The translations under genes were made by a program, and so were the position numbers. DNA of 64,000 nucleotides from Blepharisma japonicum (lineage: Eukaryota > Ciliophora > Heterotrichea > Heterotrichida > Blepharismidae): contig CATKHK010000104.1 of the NCBI GenBank assembly GCA_949751835.1, positions 62,001 to 126,000 on the forward strand, read 5' to 3'. How positions within the stretch are numbered: the stretch's first letter is position 1; each line of letters starts with the position of its first letter. Below the pieces are notes generated by a model. The model did no database searches, was not told where the DNA came from, and saw only the letters and a list, made by a program, of their open reading frames with translations. This document shows positions 11,230 to 22,061 of the stretch, piece after piece.

Positions 11230-11240
11230 AACGTGTATGC

Positions 11241-12584
11241 TTAAGGATAAATATAAGTCGTGTACATTAATGGTGGAGTTTGTATTGGAGGTAAAATTTC
11301 ACTACCAGTATGTCTATGCCCTATTCTTGGAACTGGAGTTATCAATGTAGTTCTCATCTTTGGTGTATGTTCTCTCGGTAAAAATCTTCCTCTTGCACTC
11401 GAAGAAGCAGTAGCGCTTCTGTAATTATTCCTTTTTTTATTAAAAGTTCGTTCAAAGATATTTCTCAGCTGGTTTTCTTTTGTTTTTGATTTTACGTCAG
11501 AAACCTTTAGAGGTTTCACTGAATATGAAAGCTTTCCTAATTTTATTTTTTCTTTTATTTTTTTTTCAAGTAATGCTTGAATTCTTCTTGCCTCCTTAAA
11601 AACATCTTGAGAATCCTTATTTAGTAAATCGTCTTGGTTTATGCTACTCTCCTCATCATAATCCTCATATCTGTCAGACCCCAAGATTCTCCTTGGACTT
11701 GTAGGGCTATTTGGGTCTCTTATTTTCTCTTTGGCCATGCTCAATAAAAATTTTTGATACATTTCTTTGTTCTGCATTGCAATTTTTTTTTGTTTATATT
11801 TTGAAATTTTATCTTTCATTATTTTGTAGGTAAATTTTCTTTGTTTCCAATATGATTTTATAGATAAAATTGCCAAATTTTCTCTTATTTCTTTAAGCCT
11901 TTCTGTTTTGAATTTTTCGAAAATTAATAATTTCACTCTGAATTTAGCTATTATAATTCTAAATGATTTCCGAAGAAATCGCAAAGATTGCTCTTTTTTA
12001 TCTTGGCAATAAAGATCAAAACATATCTGGAAAACTCTTAATTTTTTTCTAATTACATGCTTGCGGTAGGCTCTTTGTATTTTTATTGCAGAATTTTCAG
12101 TTCTCTCGCCTAAATGAAATAAGCATATATCAGCATGAATTTCCATATCGGATAAATTATAATTAGCCTCATTTTGTCTTTTGATCATTATTATAGGGTC
12201 GATTTTCTTCTTTATTAAAAATCGCCTTGCATGCTTTTGGATTATTATTGCAGATTTTTCGTCCAAAAGATTTTGTTCGTTGTGTTTTTGCAAGTTTTCT
12301 ATCATGATTGCTTTTCATTCTTCATTTCTTTTTATTGAATTTTGGACTATTTGGACAGCTTCTTTTTGCTTTTTAAGCCGCTTCTTTATAGATTCAAGCT
12401 GAATGTCAAGATTTTTTCTCTGAAGGGAAATGCTATAATCTTTTTCAGAAGAAAAGCTTCTAAAATTTACTGCTGTGCTGGAAAATGAATAAGAGGACCC
12501 ATGCCAAGCCTTTGATGATGCAGGGTTAGGGTGGGATAGCATAAACGTCGGTGATGGTGTTCGTATTTGAGTATCATTAAACAT
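11241..12584 (-). CDS. IQ-motif protein
   Basis: A 447-aa basic protein with at least two IQ motifs, SAIIIQKHARRFLIKKK and SAIKIQRAYRKHVIRKKLR (about residues 105-165), which are calmodulin or centrin binding sites. A coiled coil precedes them (residues 50-90). The C-terminal half is Arg/Lys/Ser-rich with no recognised fold. The two standard-code frames join through one TGA (Trp, RNEEWKA). I chose the ATG at 12584 rather than an upstream in-frame ATG in AT-rich DNA. Partner and location unknown; such proteins are common in ciliate cortex and cilia. Confidence 0.8.
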
Positions 12585-12778
12585 AGTTTTAATGCTAAAA
12601 ATTAAAAAATTTAATCTTTTTATTCTATATTCGTATAATAGAAACAAATAAGATAGAAATGATAATTAATAATTATAGAATATGAATGCTATTTTCAGAC
12701 TGCAATTTTATTTCCAAAGCCCAAATTTCTTAATCCAATTTTTTAAATTTAAAACCACATCCATTTGCTATAAAAATA

Positions 12779-13348
12779 ATGGTAAGTACTCGTAAAAAGG
12801 CTCAAAAATCTAAGACAGAAAAGCCTCTTCCTAAGTCAGCAAAAGCTGAAAAAGTATCAGCAGACAAGAAAAAATCAAAAGCCAAGCAGGTGAAAAAAGA
12901 AATTAAAGTAGAAAAAAAGAAAGATAAAGCAGCCGCCAAAAAAATTCAGAAAAGGCAAACCCCTCCTCAGTTGGTAAAGGAGTCAAAAAAGCAAAAAGCT
13001 AAACCGAAAGCTTCACCCCAGATTTTAGGCTATACACCAGATCAATATGATAGATATAAACAATTGATCATTGAGTATAGCGAGAAAACCAATGCAGAAC
13101 TAAAATCAATATTAAGGAAAAACGAGCAGAAAATCTCAGGAGCCAAAGATGAACTGGCCGAAAGAATTGCTGACGGAGTAGTGTTAGGTGCTATCCCAAA
13201 ATGCCCTAACTGTGGTGGCGGGAGACCAAAATTTGACTATAAAAAAGGTACTTACCATTGCAATGGCTATAGAGATGATGTTGACTTTGTGAATTGCCAT
13301 AAAACATATGCGCTTGCTGATCTCCCAAGAAACTCTTGGTTATTATAA
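12779..13348 (+). CDS. SAP-like and PADR1 zinc-finger protein
   Basis: A 189-aa single-exon protein. Residues 1-75 are a Lys/Ala-rich, histone-H1-like disordered tail. Residues 95-135 form a SAP-like helix pair (NAELKSILRKNEQKISGAKDELAERIADGVVLGAIPKC). Residues 135-185 match the PADR1 zinc-binding domain of PARP1-type proteins (CPNCGGGRPKFD, YHCNGY, VNCHKTY), with four ordered Cys/His ligands. There is no WGR or PARP catalytic domain, so this is a stand-alone PADR1 protein. It probably binds DNA or chromatin; this is inferred from the domains only. Confidence 0.82.
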   Translation: MVSTRKKAQKSKTEKPLPKSAKAEKVSADKKKSKAKQVKKEIKVEKKKDKAAAKKIQKRQTPPQLVKESKKQKAKPKASPQILGYTPDQYDRYKQLIIEYSEKTNAELKSILRKNEQKISGAKDELAERIADGVVLGAIPKCPNCGGGRPKFDYKKGTYHCNGYRDDVDFVNCHKTYALADLPRNSWLL

Positions 13349-13393
13349 TATTTATTCCAAAACTTATTTTATTAAATATTGAAAACTCATGCT

Positions 13394-14647
13394 TTATATA
13401 TGAGCTATATTTATATTTTTAACAAGCTTTGATGCAATCTCCGATGGGATACCTGGCAATGCGTTCACTAATTCAGTCTATATAATTTTTACAAATTTTT
13501 CTTCTCTTTTTAATGATATAAAACTTTGTGATTGGGTATTGCGAGAATTTTTTAGAATCATTGTTTTGTTGTTTTGATTAAGATTTGAGTAATCTGCAGA
13601 CACTCGATTTATATGACGATTAGGAGTGGTATTAGGAGAACTACCAGCTGATCAAGTTTTATTATGAGAAACTGTGTGAAATGCTACTTGCTTTGACTTT
13701 GGTTGTGGGGAGGTTTTTGATTTGCTAAGAACTTCTTCATCTCTCTTGGGAGATCGAGGTGGAAGATTTGCTTTGCTTTTAGCTTTTAAATATTCATTAT
13801 TATTTTTTGCTGCTTGAGGCAAACATTTATTATTACTTTTTCCTGCTCCAGGCAAACACTCAATCAAAGTTTGCAGTTTCTTCTCTTTTTCCATCAAAAT
13901 TTGTTCTTTTAATTCAAGCATTTTCTCATGTGCAGAGTTTTTTAATTCTCTATATCATTGAAAAGTTTCTAATTTATCCTCAATATCCTTATCACTCAAA
14001 AAACTTGAAAAATTAGATATATCACTGATAGCTCTTTTCATCATAAAATCTGGGCTACTTTCTTCTACTTCTATAGATTTATCAACTTTTATTATTGGTA
14101 TTTTTCTCTTTTGAGTCACAGGAGCATATACATCATCAATAATATTTTCACTTAAAGCTTCTTTTGGGCTATCTTCATATCTTCTTGCAGAAGGACTAGT
14201 ATCATTGCTTCTTGTGTGGTTTAATTTTTTAAAGATCTGGATTGGTTTTATATTTTGGCTACTTTCTATAAGAGTAGATGAAGATCGTTGTTTTGGCTTT
14301 TGCAGCTCAATGCTTTTAATCGAATAAAAAGGATATTTATTTTTTGGGTCCACTTTTTCTTCATATTCAGCTGTTTTAGCTCGTCTTATTTTTGGTGATT
14401 TTTCTACTGGCTCTACTTCTTTCGATTCTTTAATGCCTTGTGAAGAGCGAATACTTTTTGCCATTTCTTGCTGTTTAAGCAATTCTTCACGCTTCTTTTG
14501 AAGCTCAATTTTTGCTTGATTAAGATACTCTTCAAAGCTAGGGTCAATGCTCCCTTGCTCTTCTGCTTCTCTAAAATAACCATCAATTGTTTCTTCTTGT
14601 TTAGCAATTTCTAATAATAGATTCTCATAAGTAGTTTTGGATTCCAT
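13394..14647 (-). CDS. Coiled-coil protein of unknown function
   Basis: A 412-aa hydrophilic protein joined across two TGA codons (Trp at LETFQW and HNKTW). It has a 15-nt intron (13478-13492), without which the protein would end at TAG nine residues before a well-formed C-terminal helix (TELVNALPGIPSEIASKLVKNINIAHI). Two coiled-coil segments are visible (about residues 1-65 and 220-265), separated by Ser/Lys-rich linkers. No domain is recognised. It probably has a structural or scaffold role; that is a guess. Confidence 0.72.
13478..13492 (-). other. 15-nt intron in the coiled-coil gene
   Basis: GTAAAAATTATATAG on the minus strand, phase 0; removes an in-frame TAG. A at position 10. Confidence 0.75.
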
Positions 14648-14773
14648 ATGCTAATTAATTGTATATAGACAGCGATATTTTAATTTTGAAAAGCTAAAAC
14701 TTAAGAAAATCCCTCTTAAATCTAAATAATATTAATAAATAAGTCAGCTTTAATTCAATCCTTGCAGATATGG

Positions 14774-15661
14774 CTAAATAAAAATTACATGTTGCAAGCA
14801 GTCATAAGCAGAAATCCTTCTATTTGGATCCATTGATAACATTCTTGAAAGCAAATTTTGCCCTTCTGGTGCTATCCGAGGAAACAAATTTTTCATTGAA
14901 ATTGTTGACCATTTTGGGAACTCTGCTGAATATTTTGGCAAACTTCCAACCCCACTTCAGTTTTCTTCATTAGGCGTCCCCATAATTCTAAAAATCGCAT
15001 ATAGTTGATTAGCTTCACTTGTCCCAGGGAATAGTGGAACTCCAGCTACCATTTCAGCAAAAATGCACCCAATTGACCATATGTCAATAGCTGTTGTATA
15101 TGTAGTGCACCCCAATAATATTTCAGGGGCGCGATATCATAATGTTTGGACTGATGTAGTAGACGGTCTGATTGGGATCTGAAAAATCCTGGAAAGCCCA
15201 AAATCAGCCAGTTTTATATTTAAATTGGTATCTAGTAACAAATTTTGAGGCTTTAAGTCACGATGGATTATACGACGGGAGTGGCAATAGTAAAGGGCTT
15301 TTAGAATTTGCAATAGAAAACGCTTTGCTTGTTCTTCTGAAAGATAGTTATCAAGGGAAGAAAGAAATGATCCAAGGTCTTGATCAAGAAGCTCAAAAAT
15401 AAGGTATAGGCTTTTGTCTGTCATAATTACATCTAAGAGAGAGACAATTCCTGGGTGGGAAAGCTGGCGGAGAAGGCAGATTTCTCGCATGGTGCTAGTT
15501 GGGATACCTTCTTCATCCATGCTGATTAAAGATTTCTTTAGGGCGACAAATGTATTGTTGAGTGAATCTCGAGCCTTGTAGACTTTGCCGTAGGCACCTT
15601 TGCCTAGGGTTTGAATTCGGTGAAAACGGCGAACATCGCTACCAAACGTAAAAGTACTCAT
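14774..15661 (-). CDS. Cyclin-dependent kinase, CDK1/2-like
   Basis: A 295-aa minimal Ser/Thr kinase. It has a glycine loop [12 protein letters not shown] (inhibitory Tyr kept, Thr replaced by Ala), VALKK, a PSTAIRE-type cyclin-binding helix with the variant [23 protein letters not shown], and a T-loop running into [14 protein letters not shown], whose Trp is TGA. A second TGA (Trp) lies in NEENWSG. The length and the absence of extensions match cell-cycle CDKs. The variant helix means its cyclin partner may differ from canonical CDK1. It stops with TAG at 14774. Confidence 0.92.
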
Positions 15662-16447
15662 TATAAGATACTTAGGATACTTTTAGATCGGCAAGATATG
15701 ACATTTATTGCAAGAAATTTATGTGAATTATTTAAAATTAATTTTTATGCATTTGGCTTAAGAATGTATTTTAGGCATTCTCAACAAGGATTTTAGGATT
15801 TTAATAAAATTACATTTCAGGCTTAACAAGCAAATAACTAATAATATGGAAAAATGTAAAAAGTTTTGCAATTCACCAATGACGAAAAATTTTATAAAAT
15901 CTAATAAAACACAATGTTATCTTTATATATTAATTGAATTTTCTGATTTTTTATTTCATTAATGGCTCCCAAGGTAGCTGAGATATGGATTTTCCCAAAG
16001 GGTCGAATATGAAAATATAGTCACTGCTGCAGATTGTTATTTTTGATGACACTAATCCTCAATTACATTGAGATTTATTATAAAAGTAAAGAAATGAAAG
16101 TTTAATATAATTGGTATCAAATTTTTAAATTTTGGTATCTTCAAATACTTTTTCTGTATCTTTTGTAAAATTCTCAAATAACTTTAGTTTCAATCAGGTA
16201 TTAATTATATATTTTATACATATTCAGCTTAGTCAAACTCTTTACTCTATTGCTTTAATGCCTTATGGAAAATAAGGGTTTATTATTTAATAATAATTAA
16301 TTGAAATATATCAATTTTTTTGTGAAAATATATAATTATATTTCAAAAGGTTTATTTCTTAATGTCATTAGTTGCATGCGTATTCCAAACTAGTTATTTT
16401 ATTATAACAAATATTAATAAAATAAGACTTATTATCCTAATAATCTT
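15662..16447. other. Intergenic region with one doubtful small ORF
   Basis: AT-rich. The only coding-like stretch is 15962-16105 (+), 47 aa with TGA as Trp, beginning MAPKVAEIWIFPKGRIWKY. It has no homologue that I recognise and may be chance. Confidence 0.4.
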
Positions 16448-17551
16448 TTAATGTTTAGAGCCTCTCAGTTTTCTATCATGGCGCTGTAGAACCTCCAAAG
16501 CTTCCTTTGCAGCTTGCGCTTCATCAACTAAGCCTCTTCTCAGTGTTACAATGTCTTCTCTAATTTCTGAATCGCTAGGGAGAATGATATCATAATCAAT
16601 TCTAAATGGCCTGATATGTCTTGCATCCCAATATCTCTTGCCGTCAATTTCAATATGTCCACAATAAGTCCCGCTGATTTCACTTATTTTATTCCCATAG
16701 ATGTCAGTAATTTCTCCACTTATATAATCGCTTGGCAAGTTTTTATTGAACGCAAATTCTACTTTTGCTTTGTATCTATTTAAACTATCAGTAAATACTA
16801 AAACTCCTAAACTCTCATGTCTCATTGTCCCGAAAAATGTCCCTGCGAATAATTCATTTGGCAAGTTATGAGTGATTATTTGTCCATCTGGAAATTGAAA
16901 AACCTTTTTTCCGACGTTGGTAATCTACATAAATTTTACTGTTACAGAATTCAGCCCTGCTTTTGCTGTATAGTTGTAATAGCCGTGACACACATAATTT
17001 TTATTCGGGCCTTCAATGTAAAAGTGAGAAACTGGTGGATGGTGACTGGTTTGCTCCGCCCACATTTCTCCACCATCTTCCAGTCGGGCATGCAAAGTTT
17101 CGCCTAAAATAGGGTTAAGAGGCTTCAGAAAAGTTGAGGTGTGTATATATGAAGAAATGCTACAAACAATCACCAATTTCATCCTTTCCAATGGATCTGA
17201 CGTAGCTGCAGCTTTATTCAAATACAGAGGGCTCATAAGAGATCCTTTAAGTGTATTATGGAGAGCAGTATTTGCCTGCATGCATCTAATAGGGAAGGAA
17301 ATTTGTGTGAGATTGAGGTGTCCACTCAGGATTTTTCTGCCGATTTCTTTGACGATTTCTTTTCCTACGCTTCGCATTTTCGACACTGTCGCACTGTCAA
17401 GAAGGGCAATTCCTCCATATGCGTACGCATTTTCTACTCTATAGTCGTCAGTATTATCAATAGGCTTTCAATTTACAGCTTCTTCGATGACTTCACGCTC
17501 AGGTCTCAGATTGCTTTGGAAAGCAACTTTATGCTCCTCTATGCCTTCCAT
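16448..17551 (-). CDS. Oxysterol-binding protein-related lipid-transfer protein (short ORP)
   Basis: A 362-aa lipid-binding (ORD) domain without PH or ankyrin extension. Family signatures are NPILGETLHA, the phosphoinositide-binding EQTSHHPPVSHFYIEG and the C-terminal YWDARHIRPFRIDYD. TGA is Trp at AVNWKPI. A 15-nt intron (16925-16939) removes a TAG between SVTVT and ITNVGKKV. It likely exchanges sterol or phosphatidylserine for PI4P at membrane contact sites; the substrate cannot be read from the sequence. The start at 17551 is the first in-frame ATG. Confidence 0.9.
16925..16939 (-). other. 15-nt intron in the ORP gene
   Basis: GTAAAATTTATGTAG on the minus strand, phase 0; removes an in-frame TAG. 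A at position 10. Confidence 0.88.
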
Positions 17552-17698
17552 TTCATAATTTCGACAAAATTGATATTAGTTACATGTGATTTTATGTGAA
17601 AAATAAAAGTGAGGAATTGCTGGGAATTTCGCCAAAAAATAGCTGAAAAAATATTAATCATATAAAAAATGAATAATTATGCTTTAAGACTGATTATT

Positions 17699-20600
17699 TT
17701 AAGGCTTATTAAAATGTCTCTTATCACGGCAGTTCGATCTCGGCTTCGTGTATGGGACGAATGTGCCACTGCTTCTCATGAAAACGTGTTCAAAGTGATC
17801 TCTTTGGTGAGGGAAAGCTTCGAACCAATCTTCTTTTCTGACATTATCTTTATGGGCAAGATAAATTTTGTGGGTAAATTTCTTCTTAGGTTTCCACTCT
17901 ATGAATTTTGGATTTAGTTTTAGATTGTCCATGATTAGCTTGACTCCTTTGTACTGACCTGTAACAAGCATTTTGGCTTTCTCAATTACATGTGGAACGT
18001 GGCTCATAGCTAAACTTTTTGCGAATAGTGGGAACCCAATATCACCTTGATGCAAGCCATGGGCAAGTCCAGCCGCTTCGTTCAGATCGTCAGTCATAGC
18101 AAAGGTTAATGCCTTTTGCTGGGCTTCTTTTCCTTCAAGCTGAGCAATAAGTTGAGATTTGAATGATAAGACTTCTCTATTTAAGGCAGCTGTATAAGAG
18201 TTTTGAATAAAAGCAACACTTGCTTCTTTGTCAAAAGAATTGGTGTAAGCGTTGGTATTTATGGCTTCTTTACGATCTAGGATTTTATGATGACCGATCA
18301 CTTGGAGTAAAAATGCAAGTTTTTGCTCATTTTCAGTCAAGTTAAGGTCTTCAAGAGTATTTACAGATAGTCCGAGTACTGATAGAAGTTGTGAGAAAGC
18401 TCCAAAAGCTTGGTGTTGTAGTTCTGAGTAGAGTTTATCAATAGCTTCATTTGTTTCTGCACTTAGTTCCAGAATTCTTTCTTTAAATTCATGTTTTTGA
18501 GCCACAGCAACTGGCTCTTCTTGTTTTGCGTCCTCTTCTTTTTTCACTTCTTCTGTCTCTTTTACTCCGGTAACACTTTCAAGCAAAACTAAAAATCTCT
18601 GTGCAAATGAAGATTTTTTGTCCACAAAAGAAGTTTTGACAGCTTCAATTTCTTTGGTGGCGTCAACTTTCAACAATTTTATGCATAATTCATGGAATTT
18701 AGTTTCTGGGTACTTGAAAGATCTTCTGACCTCTTCTTCGAAAACAAATGGCAAAATCTCTCTAAATTCAGTAATATCCCCAACTAAGTTAGCAATATAT
18801 AATTGGCTCAAAAAGATCTGGTTACTAGGGATAGAGTCTTCAAGACGTATAGCAGCAACAGCAATATAATTTTCGACCTTGTCTTTTAGACTCTTAAGCA
18901 TTGTATCTTGATTGTCAAGGTAAATTTGTCTGCAGGTCTCTTGAATCAAGCTATGGGTCTCTGGAGAAATTTTAGGCAAGTTTAACTCAAAGGACTTGCA
19001 TAGGAGCATGAATGGGAAATAGAGCAGCTGATCAGGCTTGAAACCTAAAACATCAACAGTTATATCATAGGCTAGCATAGAATTGAGTCTTAATTTTGCG
19101 ATTTTCCAGTGCTCTGGAGATAAGAAAAGAGGAATTACTGCATTTAAAGGCTCATGAGGAAGCTTAGGATCAAGGGTGTGTGCTGATGGAGTTGGTTGGC
19201 CATGCTGATAGCTTCTAGGGCCTTGTATAAGCTGTCCTGCTTTTGTTTCGAATAATGGTGACTCTAGGAAAGTATCATGGGATATTATGGCTGATGAAAT
19301 ATTTGTGATTTTAATATCAAGTGGGTTTCCTTCAAGATTTTGTGGTCTCTCTACACAGAAGGTAAGGCATAAACAGTCGCCAGAAGTGACAGCATCAATC
19401 CAGTTTTTTCCAGAAAGAATGCAAGTTCCTTGTCTTTGGAAGTCTGGATATCTTTCAACTAATTCTTTTCTTTCAAAATCGTGCATTAATTCTTCAGTCT
19501 GATCATCGGCTTGGAAAAGCAATGGTAGATTTGGTCCAGCCTCTTTAGCAATTTTCTTTTCGAGGTTTTTTCTTAAGGAAACTTTGTTAGCATAGCCATT
19601 TAGCTGAGCTAAAGTTTCGTTTCCAATTTCTCCACCTCCAATGGTTCCAAGAGTGGAAAAATAGAAGCTAATTAAATCCTTTGTAGCTGAAAAAAAGGAT
19701 GCGAGCTGTTTTTGTTTGTATGGGCGCAATCTCTTTGATTCTTGCAATAAATTTTCAAGTCTTCTGTCCATTTCATCTAAAAGAGGACAAAGCTCTCTTA
19801 GCTTCTCGCCTGCTCCTTGTGTACCTTGTTCTAAAGCTTGTGAGACTTTAAATGAAATGAATCTTGTAACCAAGTCAACTAAGTCAAAGAAATTTTTGGA
19901 GTCTCCTCTTGTAGGCTCAAGTTCTACAGAAACAACATTAGAGCCTTTATGGATTTCAATTTTGCAGTCTTCTAAATCGTTTTCTGAGATATAGACTAAA
20001 GCCTTCAAGCCTGGAGTTTTGGATTCTTCATCTCCATCTTTATCAACATTGACTTTGTAAGAAACAGCTCCACCTTGAGATACCAATCTTGCCCATGTTG
20101 TAGACTCATATGCTAGCTCATAAACATTGTTGACTGCAACAGGAATTCTTCCACCTTCAGGGACATATTGGAATGTTCCAGGCCTGGTTCCACTCTGCGA
20201 TAGTTTAGTTAATAGAGTGGCATCGTGACCAGAGCCAAAACCAATACAATGCACTGCAATTGAAACCCCTTTAGCTTCAAGACTGTTCTTAAAAGCCTCC
20301 ATAACTGGAGTTAAGCTTGCTAAGCCATTATTATCTTGCCCATCAGTGAGCCAAACAGAAAAGACGTTCTTTAAGTTCTTTTCATTTATTTTTTGTTCCA
20401 TCATTCTAATAACGCTTTCAAAAATAGTCCCACCGCTCGCTTTAAGTGCTTGTAAATTTTTTACGAGTTCATCATAACCCATTGCATCTGAACTCCAATC
20501 TTTACTTGTGTTAGAAAAAGGATAAACAGTGACAGGGACGTCCATTTTACGGAATTTCACTGTCAAACTTTCAGCTGCTCCTTTAGCATCATTCATTGGG

Positions 20601-20761
20601 GAGCCACTCATGGACCCACTTTTATCAACTGCGAACATTGCATAAAGCTCTCCTCCTTCGATAGTTTCTCCTGCTTCGACCTCTGGGATCGTAAAACGTA
20701 AAGCCATGTAGTCTGCAACTAGATGGACTAGTTCAGCTTGAACTACTGTTTGGGATGTCAT
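17699..20761 (-). CDS. Large VWA-domain protein
   Basis: A 1020-aa protein encoded by one uninterrupted frame. A von Willebrand A domain fills about residues 40-220. It has a perfect MIDAS metal site, DKSGSMSG, with the distal Thr in ASGGTIF and Asp in WLTDGQD. The remaining ~800 residues are mostly helical and include a Glu/Lys linker near residue 755; I recognise no domain in them. No signal peptide or membrane span, so cytosolic. All seven Trp codons are TGG and there is no intron, unlike most neighbours, which may reflect high expression. It is probably a Mg-dependent protein-interaction scaffold; partner unknown. Confidence 0.85.
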   Translation of the reverse strand: MTSQTVVQAELVHLVADYMALRFTIPEVEAGETIEGGELYAMFAVDKSGSMSGSPMNDAKGAAESLTVKFRKMDVPVTVYPFSNTSKDWSSDAMGYDELVKNLQALKASGGTIFESVIRMMEQKINEKNLKNVFSVWLTDGQDNNGLASLTPVMEAFKNSLEAKGVSIAVHCIGFGSGHDATLLTKLSQSGTRPGTFQYVPEGGRIPVAVNNVYELAYESTTWARLVSQGGAVSYKVNVDKDGDEESKTPGLKALVYISENDLEDCKIEIHKGSNVVSVELEPTRGDSKNFFDLVDLVTRFISFKVSQALEQGTQGAGEKLRELCPLLDEMDRRLENLLQESKRLRPYKQKQLASFFSATKDLISFYFSTLGTIGGGEIGNETLAQLNGYANKVSLRKNLEKKIAKEAGPNLPLLFQADDQTEELMHDFERKELVERYPDFQRQGTCILSGKNWIDAVTSGDCLCLTFCVERPQNLEGNPLDIKITNISSAIISHDTFLESPLFETKAGQLIQGPRSYQHGQPTPSAHTLDPKLPHEPLNAVIPLFLSPEHWKIAKLRLNSMLAYDITVDVLGFKPDQLLYFPFMLLCKSFELNLPKISPETHSLIQETCRQIYLDNQDTMLKSLKDKVENYIAVAAIRLEDSIPSNQIFLSQLYIANLVGDITEFREILPFVFEEEVRRSFKYPETKFHELCIKLLKVDATKEIEAVKTSFVDKKSSFAQRFLVLLESVTGVKETEEVKKEEDAKQEEPVAVAQKHEFKERILELSAETNEAIDKLYSELQHQAFGAFSQLLSVLGLSVNTLEDLNLTENEQKLAFLLQVIGHHKILDRKEAINTNAYTNSFDKEASVAFIQNSYTAALNREVLSFKSQLIAQLEGKEAQQKALTFAMTDDLNEAAGLAHGLHQGDIGFPLFAKSLAMSHVPHVIEKAKMLVTGQYKGVKLIMDNLKLNPKFIEWKPKKKFTHKIYLAHKDNVRKEDWFEAFPHQRDHFEHVFMRSSGTFVPYTKPRSNCRDKRHFNKP

Positions 20762-21429
20762 AATTTTATATGGCTTTTTAAGAATTTATGGATGGTTTAT
20801 CCAATCATATTAAAGAAATGGCATCAGAACTGATAAGATGGAAATTGGATAGATATGGTATGGATTATATGAATTAAGACTCTAAAAAAAAGAATCATGT
20901 GAAAAAGTGGAAGAGTAGTGAAAATTTTGAAAAATAATTATGATTTTAGAGAAATTATTGAACATAAGAGAAGCTGTAAAAGGATTTAAAGTTTAAACTA
21001 TTAAAATAATTTTTTCCAGATTTACTTTAATAAAGTAGTTAATTTATACTTTTAATTATTAGTTAGTTCCATTATGATCATGTTTCAGTTATTTTAGTAT
21101 AAAAGCTTCAAAAAATGATCCTAAATCTAAACAAGATAAAGCTTTACTACCTTTGAGCTGTAAATTTTAAACAGAAAATATATTAAATAATCATTGCTCA
21201 GATTATCATAAAACCACTCCAATTAATTTAATAGTGAGATATTGGTTCATCTGTGTGTACTTAGTTATCATTTTCTGAATTCGAAAGCTCTTATGGATCG
21301 TTAAAGTTCTTTCAGGGCTATATTCATTAACAAATTTTTCCCTTTCTTCCAATTTCATCAGCAATTTCCTTCAAACCCTTTTTACGGCAATTTAAACTCA
21401 TTTCATTGGCACATAGTTGTTGAAATTAA
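20762..21429. other. Divergent intergenic region
   Basis: About 670 bp of AT-rich DNA between the VWA protein (-) and centrin (+). No ORF or RNA gene seen. Confidence 0.6.
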
Positions 21430-21939
21430 ATGGCAGGAAGAGCAGGAGCAGGCGCAAAAGCTTTCAATCCAAAGCAATATGAGCGTCCAGGCCTCACTGA
21501 AGATGAGATCGAAGAAATTAAGGAAGCCTTCGATTTATTCGATACCGATGGATCTGGGACAATTGACCCTAGAGAGTTAACTTCAGCCATGCAATCACTT
21601 GGCTTTGAAGCTAAAAACCAAACCATTTATCAAATGGTTAGTGATTTAGACAAGGATGGGTCTGGAGCCATTGACTTTGATGAGTTCCTTGACATGATGA
21701 CTGCAAGAATGAGCGATAAAGACACCAGAGAAGACATTCAAAAAGTCTTCAGACTTTTTGATGACGATAAAACTGGAACTATCAGCATCAAGAACCTAAG
21801 AAGAGTAGCAAAAGAGCTAGGAGAAACCATGACTGATGAAGAGCTGTTGGAAATGATTGAAAGAGCTGACAGTGATGGAGATGGACAAGTGTCTTTTGAA
21901 GACTTCTACAACATCATGACCAAGAAAGCCTTCCCTTAG
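21430..21939 (+). CDS. Centrin
   Basis: A 169-aa EF-hand protein of basal bodies and contractile fibres. A short N-tail is followed by [29 protein letters not shown], which is diagnostic of centrin. Four EF-hands: [36 protein letters not shown] (last position Asn, so probably weak) and [12 protein letters not shown]. The C-terminus KKAFP resembles the usual KKTSLY tail. Centrins nucleate basal-body assembly, and in heterotrichs they also form the contractile myoneme system. Single exon. Confidence 0.95.
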   Translation: MAGRAGAGAKAFNPKQYERPGLTEDEIEEIKEAFDLFDTDGSGTIDPRELTSAMQSLGFEAKNQTIYQMVSDLDKDGSGAIDFDEFLDMMTARMSDKDTREDIQKVFRLFDDDKTGTISIKNLRRVAKELGETMTDEELLEMIERADSDGDGQVSFEDFYNIMTKKAFP

Positions 21940-22061
21940 AACTAAACTTCTTATTTAAATTGCTTAATCATATATTGAGAACTATTCTTGGCCAATCACA
22001 TGATAATTAGCAATTAAAATTACTCATTATTTTGTTTAACGAAAAATAAAGATTATAAATT

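Noticed and set aside
17139-17917. Several plus-strand frames of 82-113 aa
   Set aside because: Shadows of the ORP and VWA genes on the minus strand.
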